From: an uncultured Planctomycetales bacterium
GTDB lineage: Bacteria > Planctomycetota > Planctomycetia > Pirellulales > S012-138
NCBI GenBank assembly: GCA_937982665.1
Contig: CALJLD010000294.1
Location: 1-55,888, forward strand
Direction of reading: 5' to 3'
DNA length: 55,888 nucleotides
Of this stretch, positions 8,098 through 16,182 are shown piece after piece. The position numbers and the translations under genes were made by a program. Numbering within the stretch: position 1 is the first letter of the stretch; each line of letters opens with the position of its first letter. Under the pieces are notes generated by a model that saw nothing but the letters and a program-made list of their open reading frames with translations, was not told where the DNA came from and did not search any database.

Positions 8098-9426
8098 CTA
8101 CTCGTGCCGCAATGCTTCGATGGGATCCATCATGGCCGCACGTCTGGCGGGGTACAAACCAAATAACAAACCCACACCTACGGAAATACCAAAGGCCACT
8201 CCAACGGACCAATACGCAACCTGCGGCTCCAGGTTTTGGATCGAAGGCGGAACAGAGGCCATGGATTCGGCAAAGAACTCATTGAGCACCCAGCGAATTC
8301 CCCGCACTGCCGGTTTGCAGAAGAAACCAACGGCAACCCCCAATGCTCCGCCAATGCCGGTCAGTACAACAGACTCGACAAGAAACTGTTGAATGATGTC
8401 AGCCCGTGTGGCGCCCAGCGCGCGGCGGATACCGATCTCGCGCGTGCGTTCCGTGACCGTGGCCAACATGATGTTCATGATGCCGATGCCACCGACCAGA
8501 AGTGAAATGCCGGCGATGATGATCAACAGCCCGTTGAACATCATCCGCATCGTTTCGGCTTGCTTGAGCAACTCCTTGGGCACAACCACGGCAAAGTCAT
8601 CGTTGGGATGATGGTCTTCCATCAAACCGCGGATCATATCGGCCGTGTGATCCACCTGATCGATATCGTTCACACCGATCGTGATTTGGCTGAGCTCGAC
8701 AATCTCGCCTTCGATCGAATTCGAGCGGCTAGTGAAGACCTGATCGCCGATACGCGTGCGAAGCGTCTCCAGCGGGATGTAAATGTCAGTGCCGTAGTCC
8801 CGCCCTTCCAAGCTGCCGCCAATCGAGGCAGTGGGATCGCGGTCATCTGTCACACCCACAACGCTATAGAAGTCTTCGTCAATTTGAACCGATTGGACCA
8901 AAGGGTCTTTGGCGGGGAACAACTCATCCGCCACGGCTTTGGCAATGACGCAGACGTTCTTTTGCGAATCGAGATCGCCTGATGTGAGAAACCGCCCACG
9001 CCAAAGCGTCAGGTGATTCAAATCCTGGTATTCCGGCGTGCAGCCAACGAGCTTGCCCTGAACGCTGCGGGCACCGTTGCGAAACTCGCGAGGAATCTCG
9101 CGCATGGGCACGGCATGCGTCAAGGAGCGGGCATTGCCAACAATCCTGCGATAATCTTCGCGCAGAATGCCATAAGGCAAAAAGAGCGAGTTGTTGTCCG
9201 AAGAAGAACCCGCTGGCGGTTTGACGCTGCGGACAATGATGTTGGTAGCGCCAAGGTCCTTGATCTGGCGTTGGGCTTCCTGGCTGACGCCTTCCCCCAG
9301 GGCAACAAGCCAAATCACGGCCGTCACGCCAATCATGATTCCCACAACGGCCAGCGTTGACCGCATTTTGTGCAGCAGCAGGCTAAAGAAGCCCAGGCGC
9401 AATGTCAGCAGGATCTTTTTGAGCAC
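8098..9426 (-). CDS. ABC transporter permease, MacB/FtsX type
   Basis: A 442-residue permease with the MacB layout: one N-terminal membrane helix, a large periplasmic MacB_PCD domain (about residues 45-280) and three C-terminal helices forming the FtsX domain. Recognisable blocks are the start MLKKILLTLRLGFFSLLLHKMRSTL, GGIGIMNIMLATVTERTREIGIRRALGA and LLFGLYPARRAAMMDPIEALRHE, which closely match family ends. Translation starts at a GTG with no strong ribosome-binding site. It sits between the adaptor (51 bases upstream) and the ATPase gene. Confidence 0.92.
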   Translation of the reverse strand: MLKKILLTLRLGFFSLLLHKMRSTLAVVGIMIGVTAVIWLVALGEGVSQEAQRQIKDLGATNIIVRSVKPPAGSSSDNNSLFLPYGILREDYRRIVGNARSLTHAVPMREIPREFRNGARSVQGKLVGCTPEYQDLNHLTLWRGRFLTSGDLDSQKNVCVIAKAVADELFPAKDPLVQSVQIDEDFYSVVGVTDDRDPTASIGGSLEGRDYGTDIYIPLETLRTRIGDQVFTSRSNSIEGEIVELSQITIGVNDIDQVDHTADMIRGLMEDHHPNDDFAVVVPKELLKQAETMRMMFNGLLIIIAGISLLVGGIGIMNIMLATVTERTREIGIRRALGATRADIIQQFLVESVVLTGIGGALGVAVGFFCKPAVRGIRWVLNEFFAESMASVPPSIQNLEPQVAYWSVGVAFGISVGVGLLFGLYPARRAAMMDPIEALRHE

Positions 9427-9477
9427 GGCGGTGAATGGAATGACGATGCGGCCAGCCCTATCGGCTGAGCAGGCACG

Positions 9478-11274
9478 CTATTGCTGTTGCGAATTGCCGA
9501 ATTGATCCATCATCGTTTGCCATTCCGTGGAATCAATCTTTCCATCTCCATTGGAGTCGACGCGGTCAAAGCCAGTGGCCAGGGGACCGGACACTTCATC
9601 TTTGGTAATGGAACCATCGCCATTGGTGTCAGTGTCACTGAAGGTGGGAAGGTTAAATCCGCGGCCTTGACCTTGACCACCTTGTCCTTGACCACCGCCA
9701 CCCCGTCCCGCGCCACCACGCGCGCCTGAACCACGACCTTCTCCCATGCCAGGGCGTGGCTCCCCATACATTGCCGCGGTGTTCATTTGCGGCTTTTCCG
9801 CGCGGATCGCGTCGATGTCATCTTTGAAGTCATGCTTCGGAATTCGGGCGATCACGTCGTCAGCGTTCAAGCCAGAAATGATCTCGACGAAACGTTCGTT
9901 GGAAACGCCTGACTTGACATCGTGCTGTACGAATTCGCCAGACTTTTTGCGCAACCAGACAAAGTCCTCAAAGATGGCCGAGTTGGGCACGGCGATGACT
10001 TGCTTCTTGTCCTCGACGAGGATTTCAACCTTCGCCGTCATGCCGGGCTTGAGGTCGAACTCTCCAATCGAGTCAGGGTCGATCGTCACGATAGTATCGT
10101 ACTTCTTCACGTTTCCGCCGCGCCAACCGCCATCCTGCGCCGGCTGATTCGCGATGTATTCGACATAGCCTGTCAGCCTGCGATCAAGGACCTCGATGCT
10201 TGCGGGATCGCCTTTCCCGATCTGATCGACGCGCGATTCGTGAACGCTGACTTTGACTTGCATCACGCTCAGGTCAGGCAACCGCAAAATGGTTTGTTGT
10301 TCTCGAACTGCCGTGCCTTCGGCAATCTGCACACCATCGTTGCCGCGGCGATCGTTTTCATTCGCGTAAACCACCATGCCTCTTTTGGGAGCCGTGATGA
10401 CGCACTTGCTCAGCTGGGTCTTCAGGCGTTCGAGCTTTGTTTCTTCAAGTTCGAGGGCCTTTCGCTCGGAGGACAAAGTTGCTTCCGCTGTGGCCACCTG
10501 GCTGTTGAGGTCCTCCAGCATTTTCTCCTTAGTGAAGTCCACCAGAACCATCTTGGCGGTCTCCGCGGCATCCAGGTCCAACTCGCCTCGCCGCACGGCA
10601 AACTTTTGAGCTTCCAACTCAAGCTGAGTCGCGTAGCCCTTGCGGAACATGCGTTGCGTGTGCTCGAGCGCGTTCTTGGCGCTGCGAAGGTTTTCCTCCG
10701 CGACGACGATGGCAGATTCCAACGTCTGCTTCTCTTGCAGGAACGTCCCTTCCTCGTATTCACGAACGTTGATCTTTGCGACTTCAACGCTCTTTTCGGC
10801 TTGAATCTCCGTGGAGCGTGCGCGTTCGACGACAATCTCTTGCTGGGTGACTTCTTCTTGGATGGTTGAGGAATCCAACCTGACAAGGACTTCGCCAGGC
10901 TCTTCGATCACGGTTCCGTCTTTAATGATCCACAGGATTGTGGTTCCGCCGGCGACTTCGCATTTGATGTCGGTGTTATTCGCACTTTCGACAGTGCCGG
11001 ATTCCATCACTGTGACCAGCATGTCCTCCAGAGAGACATTATGAGTTTCGACAGTCGAGGCCGTTTCACCACCAGACGTGAGCAGGGCGTAACCTCCCCA
11101 GACTCCACCAACCAAGACGGCAAGCGCCAACAGTCCCAGGATCACGTTTCTCAGCCAGTTTGATCCTTGAGCCGCGTACTCGTGACCGTCATCAATCAGG
11201 CTGATGTCCGGAGCCGCTGCTGGGCGCTTGGTGTCTTCCTGGCGGCTTTCCGTTGGCTGAATTGTGGTGGACAT
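9478..11274 (-). CDS. MacA/HlyD-type periplasmic adaptor with C-terminal EF-hands
   Basis: First gene of the exporter operon. An N-terminal tail precedes a membrane helix (LGLLALAVLVGGVWGGYALL), then a split lipoyl-like region, a long coiled-coil hairpin rich in Glu/Lys/Ala (about residues 130-270), and beta-barrel segments including GMTAKVEILVEDKKQVIAVP. This is the membrane-fusion-protein layout. After the adaptor fold comes a Gly/Arg linker and two EF-hand loops, DTDTNGDGSITKDE and DRVDSNGDGKIDSTE, with the Asp/Asn positions of canonical calcium loops. EF-hands are not part of the classical adaptor family. The start is the ATG after GGAG at 11274. It would connect the permease to an outer-membrane TolC-type channel that is not encoded here. 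Confidence 0.9.
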   Translation of the reverse strand: MSTTIQPTESRQEDTKRPAAAPDISLIDDGHEYAAQGSNWLRNVILGLLALAVLVGGVWGGYALLTSGGETASTVETHNVSLEDMLVTVMESGTVESANNTDIKCEVAGGTTILWIIKDGTVIEEPGEVLVRLDSSTIQEEVTQQEIVVERARSTEIQAEKSVEVAKINVREYEEGTFLQEKQTLESAIVVAEENLRSAKNALEHTQRMFRKGYATQLELEAQKFAVRRGELDLDAAETAKMVLVDFTKEKMLEDLNSQVATAEATLSSERKALELEETKLERLKTQLSKCVITAPKRGMVVYANENDRRGNDGVQIAEGTAVREQQTILRLPDLSVMQVKVSVHESRVDQIGKGDPASIEVLDRRLTGYVEYIANQPAQDGGWRGGNVKKYDTIVTIDPDSIGEFDLKPGMTAKVEILVEDKKQVIAVPNSAIFEDFVWLRKKSGEFVQHDVKSGVSNERFVEIISGLNADDVIARIPKHDFKDDIDAIRAEKPQMNTAAMYGEPRPGMGEGRGSGARGGAGRGGGGQGQGGQGQGRGFNLPTFSDTDTNGDGSITKDEVSGPLATGFDRVDSNGDGKIDSTEWQTMMDQFGNSQQQ

Positions 11275-11742
11275 GGCAACTCCGTAGGTAGCGCCTGATG
11301 CGGTGTTCTTGAACTAAGCGGCGCGGCGAAAGCGGTGGCAATATGTTGTCGCTATCGTGCGATGGGGATCAAATGCAAAGCTGGATCCAAGCATTTCAAT
11401 TTGATACAGCGATCCCCTTCGTAGCAGACTTCGGCCATCAGTGCCTGCTGGATGTTGCGAATCCCCACCACCAGGCTGACATTCGCAATTCTTGGTGATT
11501 TGCCGCGGCCATTCGCCAAGAGTGATGCCAGCGTTGAGAGGAGAGAATGCAAGCATGCCACCCGCGTCCGGCCTCCTCCATTTTAAACACCCAATCCTGG
11601 AAATTGGACCGGCGAAATGCCATGAATTGTGCGTAATCCAATGCGGAGACTCGTTTTGGACCAAGTCGAAGGCCCAAACAAAGTCAGAAAGCCAAGCGTC
11701 GATTACCGAAACGTGGCAGCCCAGATTGGCCCCGAGGCACAG
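11275..11742. other. Intergenic stretch; possible degenerate coding remnant on the minus strand
   Basis: No intact gene is supported. Two minus-strand frames (about 11526-11677 and 11352-11525) read as protein-like segments, the second containing ANVSLVVGIRNIQQALMAEV and ending at a stop codon at 11352. Joining them needs a frame change near 11525. This may be a decayed gene or chance. Confidence 0.25.
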
Positions 11743-12243
11743 CTACGGGAGATCGGATTCGAGATCGAAGTAGAATTCGCCCGAGGCGGCCGTCATTTCG
11801 TCAACGAGTGACTGATAGGCGGAACTCTTGCGAACCGAAGCCAGATCGGGATCTCGTTCCATGTATTCCAGATCGGTATATCCGTAGCGAAAAGCTCGCT
11901 TGAGCTCAGACACGGCGGCTCCTTCCCGGCCAAGCAAGGCCAGGCTGCACGCCAGGTTGTAATGCACAACGCAATCTTCCGGGCAGAGCTGAGCCAACCG
12001 CTTGTCGATCGCCAGGGCGGCTTTGTGCTGCCCGCGATGCGAAAGCAACTCGCCGACGATTCGCAATGCATCAACGGAATTTGGGCTGCGGCCCAACATC
12101 CGGACAAAGAATTCCGTGTCGAATTCGATCTGATCTTGCTTTCGCCAGCGCTGGACACATGGGACAGCACTTGCGTTAGAACATAGATCGCTTAATTTCG
12201 TCGCATGGGGGAAGGATTTGCCACTCACGGGGGCACCTCGCAC
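11743..12243 (-). CDS. TPR-like repeat protein
   Basis: A 166-residue protein with helical repeat character: FVRMLGRSPNSVDALRIVGELLSHRGQHKAALAID and the following VVHYNLACSLALLGREGAAVSELKRAFRYG match the tetratricopeptide pattern (small residues at positions 8 and 20, Pro near the turn). The segment TDLEYMERDPDLASVRKSSAYQSLVDEM resembles the capping helices often seen after TPRs in planctomycete proteins. The N-terminus is uncertain: the frame starts with GTG codons and the first 40 residues look less conserved. No signal peptide is seen. It probably works as a protein-interaction scaffold; the partner is unknown. Confidence 0.65.
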   Translation of the reverse strand: MRGAPVSGKSFPHATKLSDLCSNASAVPCVQRWRKQDQIEFDTEFFVRMLGRSPNSVDALRIVGELLSHRGQHKAALAIDKRLAQLCPEDCVVHYNLACSLALLGREGAAVSELKRAFRYGYTDLEYMERDPDLASVRKSSAYQSLVDEMTAASGEFYFDLESDLP

Positions 12244-12510
12244 GAAACGTTCAGATTAGCGGTGAAGAATCTGCCAAAAGACGTGCCTGCTTCTTTGTTC
12301 AATCGCCTCCATTCAGAGATGTTCGATTTTGCCCCAGAGGTGTCGATGTGAGCGCGGTGTTCCGGTGCCGCTGCTTTTGACGTGAACTGGGGAACCCTCC
12401 ACTGGTGGGGTTATGGTAACCGTGAATCTGTGAATCGTCACGCATTTCGTGCGTTTTTCTTGACGAATTTGTTAACGCGCCAAGCGAAAAATCGACGTCG
12501 GGACAAAAGC

Positions 12511-12792
12511 CTAGTCGTCATCTTCTTCTTCGCCATCCTCTTTCGCAGGCTCTTCGTCGCTGTCTTCATCATCATCGAAGACGGCGTCATCCGGTTCCTT
12601 GCCGGCGTTGAGGATGTGATCAAAACCATCATCCGCAAACTTTTCCGCGATCTCGTTTTCGAGATCGGAATTCAATTGTTCTTCAAAGTCATCGTCAAAA
12701 TCGTCATCGAAATCATCATCATCGAGAGCGGCCTCATCTAAGCCACCGCCCTCTTCCTGAGACTCAAAGTCCATTTCTTCGAATTCAGCCAC
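12511..12792 (-). CDS. Small, extremely acidic protein
   Basis: A 93-residue protein in which Asp and Glu make up roughly half of the residues, with runs such as DDDDFDDDFDDDFEE in the middle and EPAKEDGEEEDDD at the end. It starts at a GTG preceded by AAGGAAGGAAA, a strong ribosome-binding site, which supports a real gene. It has no cysteines, signal peptide or membrane helix. An aromatic residue spaced regularly through the acidic run (F every fourth residue) could make an amphipathic, nucleic-acid-mimicking or cation-binding segment. No homologous family is recognised. Candidate roles are DNA mimicry, RNA-polymerase delta-like function, or cation binding; these are guesses. Confidence 0.65.
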   Translation of the reverse strand: MAEFEEMDFESQEEGGGLDEAALDDDDFDDDFDDDFEEQLNSDLENEIAEKFADDGFDHILNAGKEPDDAVFDDDEDSDEEPAKEDGEEEDDD

Positions 12793-13053
12793 GGTAATTT
12801 CCTTCCTTAACTAAGAGTTGGTTGTTGTTGAGTCGTGCGAATCCGCCCAATTGGGATTCTAGGCAAACCCGGCAAAGAGATCATCCTTGACACAGCTTTC
12901 CACGAGAATACTAATGGTGTCCTGGGCAGTCCCACCGATTACGCCATTTTGCTATGGCGAGACAGTTTTTGCCCTCCACCCAACCGGGTGAGGAGCGTAG
13001 AGTTCCCCATTACTGGATTTCTTCCGCTGAGATTTCGTTTGGAGAGTTTGCGA

Positions 13054-13434
13054 ATGAAGAAGCTCGTGACATCGACGCTACTTGTCATGGTTGGCGTTTT
13101 CGCTGCCAGCGCGGTCGTCCGTGACGCATATGCAATCCCGCCCTTCAAGAAAGAGTTTGACACGATGTATGTCAAGGAGGGGACGGAGTTTGCCAAGAAA
13201 GTCAACGAAGTGAAATGCAACGTTTGCCATGTAGGCATCAACAAGAAAGATCGCAACGCTTACGGAGAAGAGTTGGCCAAGCTGCTTGATCGTAAAACGG
13301 ATGCAACCAAACCGGACAAGATCAAAGAAGCTTTGCAAAAAGTCGCAGCCATGAAGAGCAAGTCCGGTGACGACAGCTCGCCCACGTTTGGCGATCTGAT
13401 CAAAGACGGCAAGCTCCCCGGCGGCGAAGGCTAA
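13054..13434 (+). CDS. Secreted mini-cytochrome with one CxxCH haem motif
   Basis: A 126-residue exported protein. The signal peptide MKKLVTSTLLVMVGVFAASA ends near residue 29, and a single CNVCH haem-attachment motif follows near residue 56. The remainder is Lys-rich and helical (PDKIKEALQKVAAMKSKSG) with a possible Met ligand, then PTFGDLIKDGKLPGG. The ATG at 13054 is preceded by GGAG and gives a proper signal peptide; the longer frame upstream (to 12835) has no such features. It is shorter than classical cytochrome c and is followed by a terminator, so it is probably monocistronic. Likely periplasmic electron carrier or sensor; the redox partner is unknown. Confidence 0.82.
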   Translation: MKKLVTSTLLVMVGVFAASAVVRDAYAIPPFKKEFDTMYVKEGTEFAKKVNEVKCNVCHVGINKKDRNAYGEELAKLLDRKTDATKPDKIKEALQKVAAMKSKSGDDSSPTFGDLIKDGKLPGGEG

Positions 13435-13464
13435 TCTCCAATCGCTGACGAATTGTAACAACTC

Positions 13465-13505
13465 AACCGCGCGTCCCAACTCAGGGGCGCGCGGTTTTCT
13501 TTTTG
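13465..13505 (+). terminator. Rho-independent terminator after the mini-cytochrome
   Basis: A GC-rich stem (ACCGCGCGTCCC with GGGGCGCGCGGT) around a short loop is followed by TTTTCTTTTT. It starts 31 bases after the stop codon and reads with the gene. Confidence 0.85.
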
Positions 13506-13598
13506 ACATTGAAGTGTTCGCGAATGCGCTGCGGCTTGGCGATGGTGAAGCTCTAACGAATCTCAGCGCACCCAATTGGAAAGTCACCTCCAGGCGAG

Positions 13599-15059
13599 TT
13601 AACTCCAAGCGCCAAGGATCTCGGCTTGTTCCTCGACCGATTCGACCGCTGTCCAGCGCGGGCGCCAACCGGCTCTCGCCAAGAAGCCAACCTGCATGGT
13701 TTCTTTCTCAATCACCACCATCAAGCGTTGAAAACCGCGTCGAGCGGTGACGATGAAATTGACTTCCGTTTCTGATAGCCGCCACCGGCGCCATTCATCC
13801 AGCTTGGGGTATTCCGTCAGAATGAGCGAAAGCCGCGCATCATTCTTGGAGACCGAAGCAAGCTTCCGGCAGCCATAACATTTTGCGCCGGAAAGTGACG
13901 CGGGACTGATTTGCTGGCGACAGTGAGGACATTCGACGAGCGTCTCCCGCATCACCGGCAGGTTTGTCACGGCACAATGCCCCAGGTATTCCGGCAAACA
14001 TCGCGTGCCGGAAATGCTGCACTGTTCCAGTTCGCCTTGCAGCACGCGTTGGCCCGTTTTCTCGCACGTTTCGATCGATTCGGCCGCGGCCAGTCGTTCG
14101 TCGTCCGTGGTGGAAAGGTGCCGCGTCAGCTTGCCTGTCCGAGGGCATTCCACTTCCGGCGCAGTCAAACTTCTCGCCCAGCCAGCAAAAGCGGCATCAA
14201 CGGTCTGCCGGCGATAAGTGAATCGCAACTTGCCGGAAACCCAGCGCGTGCGAATCAACTGGACCTCGGCAATGTCTTGCAGAGCATCGCGAATGGCCGT
14301 GATGGAATCGTTGTCGTGATGCCCTTGGGCAGAGCCTTCTTTGCCGGGGGCACCCTCATTGGCGGGACCGACCAATCGCCGAATGCCCAGCTGGATTTGC
14401 TCAGCGATTCTGGCGAGTTGTTGCGGAGAAACTGATCTTGGCGTGGCGCCAAACTCGGACTTGCCGTTTTGTGCGGGGACGTTGTCCATGGCAACATCAG
14501 GCGTGGCGACTTCCGCCAATTGATCCATGCCCAACTCGTGACGGAGTTCGCTGGCGAGTTCTCGGCCGTCTGGACCAATCACAAGTTCCGCATTGGCGTC
14601 GTTGGCGGATGAGCGCACAAAGCGGACAACCCAACGGTCTTCCAATGTGCAGCCGGCCAGGTGGACACTGCCGCCATCGATTGTGTATGCGGAGAACAGT
14701 CGCTGCGAGATTTCCGAGACGTGCTCCGGTTGTTGGGGCGGAGCCATCTTATGCAACACGTTGGCGCTCAGCGATTGTTCAAACAACCAGCGAAACAAAC
14801 GGTGTCCCGGAGCGGCAAACTCCAGATCATTCTTGGCCGCGCCGTCATATCGCTGGGCGTCAAATGTGAACAAGACCTCTGGACGGTTCTCGAAGTGTTC
14901 TCGCTGCGAGGCTGGCAACGCCAAACGATACAAATCGTCCGCTTCTTCAACGCAGGGAATCGACAAACGATCAAGCAGCCAGAGCACAAATCCGCGCATT
15001 CCCGGCGAAACAACTCGCTCGGAAGTGTCACGTTCTGATGTGGAAACAAAGAGTGCCAT
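13599..15059 (-). CDS. Unknown protein with repeated CxxT/SG knuckles and a CxxC zinc pair
   Basis: A 486-residue soluble protein. The N-terminal half contains DLEFAAPGHRLFRWLFEQ, which resembles the TPGHPL-type segment after the helicase core of some SNF2 proteins (inference from memory of the pattern). The second half holds a series of Cys motifs in order: CPRTGK, CEKTGQ, CSISGT, CAVTNL, CPHCRQ and CYGCRK. The last two can form a zinc ribbon; the others look like a tandem of half-knuckles. A C-terminal domain follows (ARLSLILTEYPKLDEWRRW ... GFLARAGWRPRW). No catalytic motif, signal peptide or membrane segment is seen. It starts at an ATG at 15059 and is divergent from the glycosyltransferase gene. 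No confident function. Confidence 0.7.
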   Translation of the reverse strand: MALFVSTSERDTSERVVSPGMRGFVLWLLDRLSIPCVEEADDLYRLALPASQREHFENRPEVLFTFDAQRYDGAAKNDLEFAAPGHRLFRWLFEQSLSANVLHKMAPPQQPEHVSEISQRLFSAYTIDGGSVHLAGCTLEDRWVVRFVRSSANDANAELVIGPDGRELASELRHELGMDQLAEVATPDVAMDNVPAQNGKSEFGATPRSVSPQQLARIAEQIQLGIRRLVGPANEGAPGKEGSAQGHHDNDSITAIRDALQDIAEVQLIRTRWVSGKLRFTYRRQTVDAAFAGWARSLTAPEVECPRTGKLTRHLSTTDDERLAAAESIETCEKTGQRVLQGELEQCSISGTRCLPEYLGHCAVTNLPVMRETLVECPHCRQQISPASLSGAKCYGCRKLASVSKNDARLSLILTEYPKLDEWRRWRLSETEVNFIVTARRGFQRLMVVIEKETMQVGFLARAGWRPRWTAVESVEEQAEILGAWS

Positions 15060-15429
15060 GGGTGCTAGCAGAAAGTTGCCCGGCGAGACGCAATTGGGGC
15101 AAGCGGCAGGAATGTGCGGAAACGGCAGTGATTGGCTACTGTAAGGATATCGGCAGGAAACGCCCCGCAGGGCAGGTCACACGGCTGCCGAGATTGCGAT
15201 CCAAATTCCGCTTTGGTTAATTCTCCGGCGCAAACCCCCTCAAATCAACATCTTAAACACACCAAATCGGGTGGATTCGTCCGGCTGCGCGTGTTGTAAC
15301 GTTGTATGTTTTCAGGGCTTAGGCAGGCAATCCTTCTTGATCTCAGCCTGCCTGGAGTTTCATAGTTCTCTGGACGAGAAACATCACAGCCTGCGACAAT
15401 CCAGCATCAGACTTTTCGGAATTAAAGCC
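15060..15429. other. Intergenic region between divergent genes
   Basis: No gene, repeat or terminator is visible. It must contain the promoters of the divergent Cys-motif gene and glycosyltransferase, but no hexamer pair stands out enough to call. Confidence 0.4.
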
Positions 15430-16179
15430 TTGGCCAATTCAGAAAACCAACCGGAACGGCTGCTCGTTACTGTTGCCACGTACAACGAGCGTGAGAATCT
15501 GCCAACCTTGGTGGAGGAGATATTCCGGTACGCGCCTCAGGCCGAGATCCTTGTCATTGATGACAACTCGCCGGACGGAACGGGCGACTGGTGTGATGAA
15601 CAAGCGGAATCCAACCCCAAGCTGCATTGCCTTCACCGCGAAGGCAAGTTGGGCCTGGGCACGGCGATTGTCGCCGGCATGCAATACGCGCTGGAGCACA
15701 ACTACGACTATGTGCTCAACATGGACGCAGACTTCAGCCATCATCCTCGGCACTTGCCGGCTTTGATCGAAGGCATGAACCCAGCCGACGGCCCGCCGCG
15801 AGATGTCATGATTGGCTCGCGCTACATCCCCGGCGGCAAGATCGAAGGCTGGGGCTTCAAACGCCACTTCATGAGCAAAGCCATCAACCTGTACTCGCGT
15901 TGGCTGTTGTGGCTCTCACCGAAAGACTGCAGTGGTTCGTATCGCTGCTACCGCACGGAACTCTTGCGGAAGATCGATCTCGGCAAGATTCGCTCGCGGG
16001 GTTACTCCTTCCAGGAAGAAATCCTCTGGCGTTGCCGTCGCGCAGGCGCTCTCATGGCGGAAACGCCGATCACATTCGCCGATCGCGAGCGCGGCGTCTC
16101 CAAGATTGACAACTCCGAAGCGTTCTCCGCACTGCGGATTATCTTCTCGCTGGGTTTGCGGAATCTGATGCCGCGATAG
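15430..16179 (+). CDS. Polyprenol-phosphate mannosyltransferase-like GT2 glycosyltransferase
   Basis: A family-2 glycosyltransferase of the dolichol/polyprenol-phosphate mannose synthase type, 249 residues. The nucleotide-sugar domain shows VTVATYNERENLPTLVEEIF, VIDDNSPDGTGDW, GLGTAIVAGMQYAL and the metal-binding MDADFSHHP (DxD-type), followed by GSRYIPGGKIEGW and GYSFQEEILWRCRRAGA. These segments match the catalytic core; there is no C-terminal membrane domain, as in the short single-domain members. The long frame extends to 15271, but conserved sequence begins just after the TTG at 15430, which has a GGA nearby. It would load sugar onto a lipid carrier for envelope glycan or protein glycosylation. 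It ends four bases from the convergent DUF1570 gene. Confidence 0.85.
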   Translation: MANSENQPERLLVTVATYNERENLPTLVEEIFRYAPQAEILVIDDNSPDGTGDWCDEQAESNPKLHCLHREGKLGLGTAIVAGMQYALEHNYDYVLNMDADFSHHPRHLPALIEGMNPADGPPRDVMIGSRYIPGGKIEGWGFKRHFMSKAINLYSRWLLWLSPKDCSGSYRCYRTELLRKIDLGKIRSRGYSFQEEILWRCRRAGALMAETPITFADRERGVSKIDNSEAFSALRIIFSLGLRNLMPR

Positions 16180-16182
16180 ACG

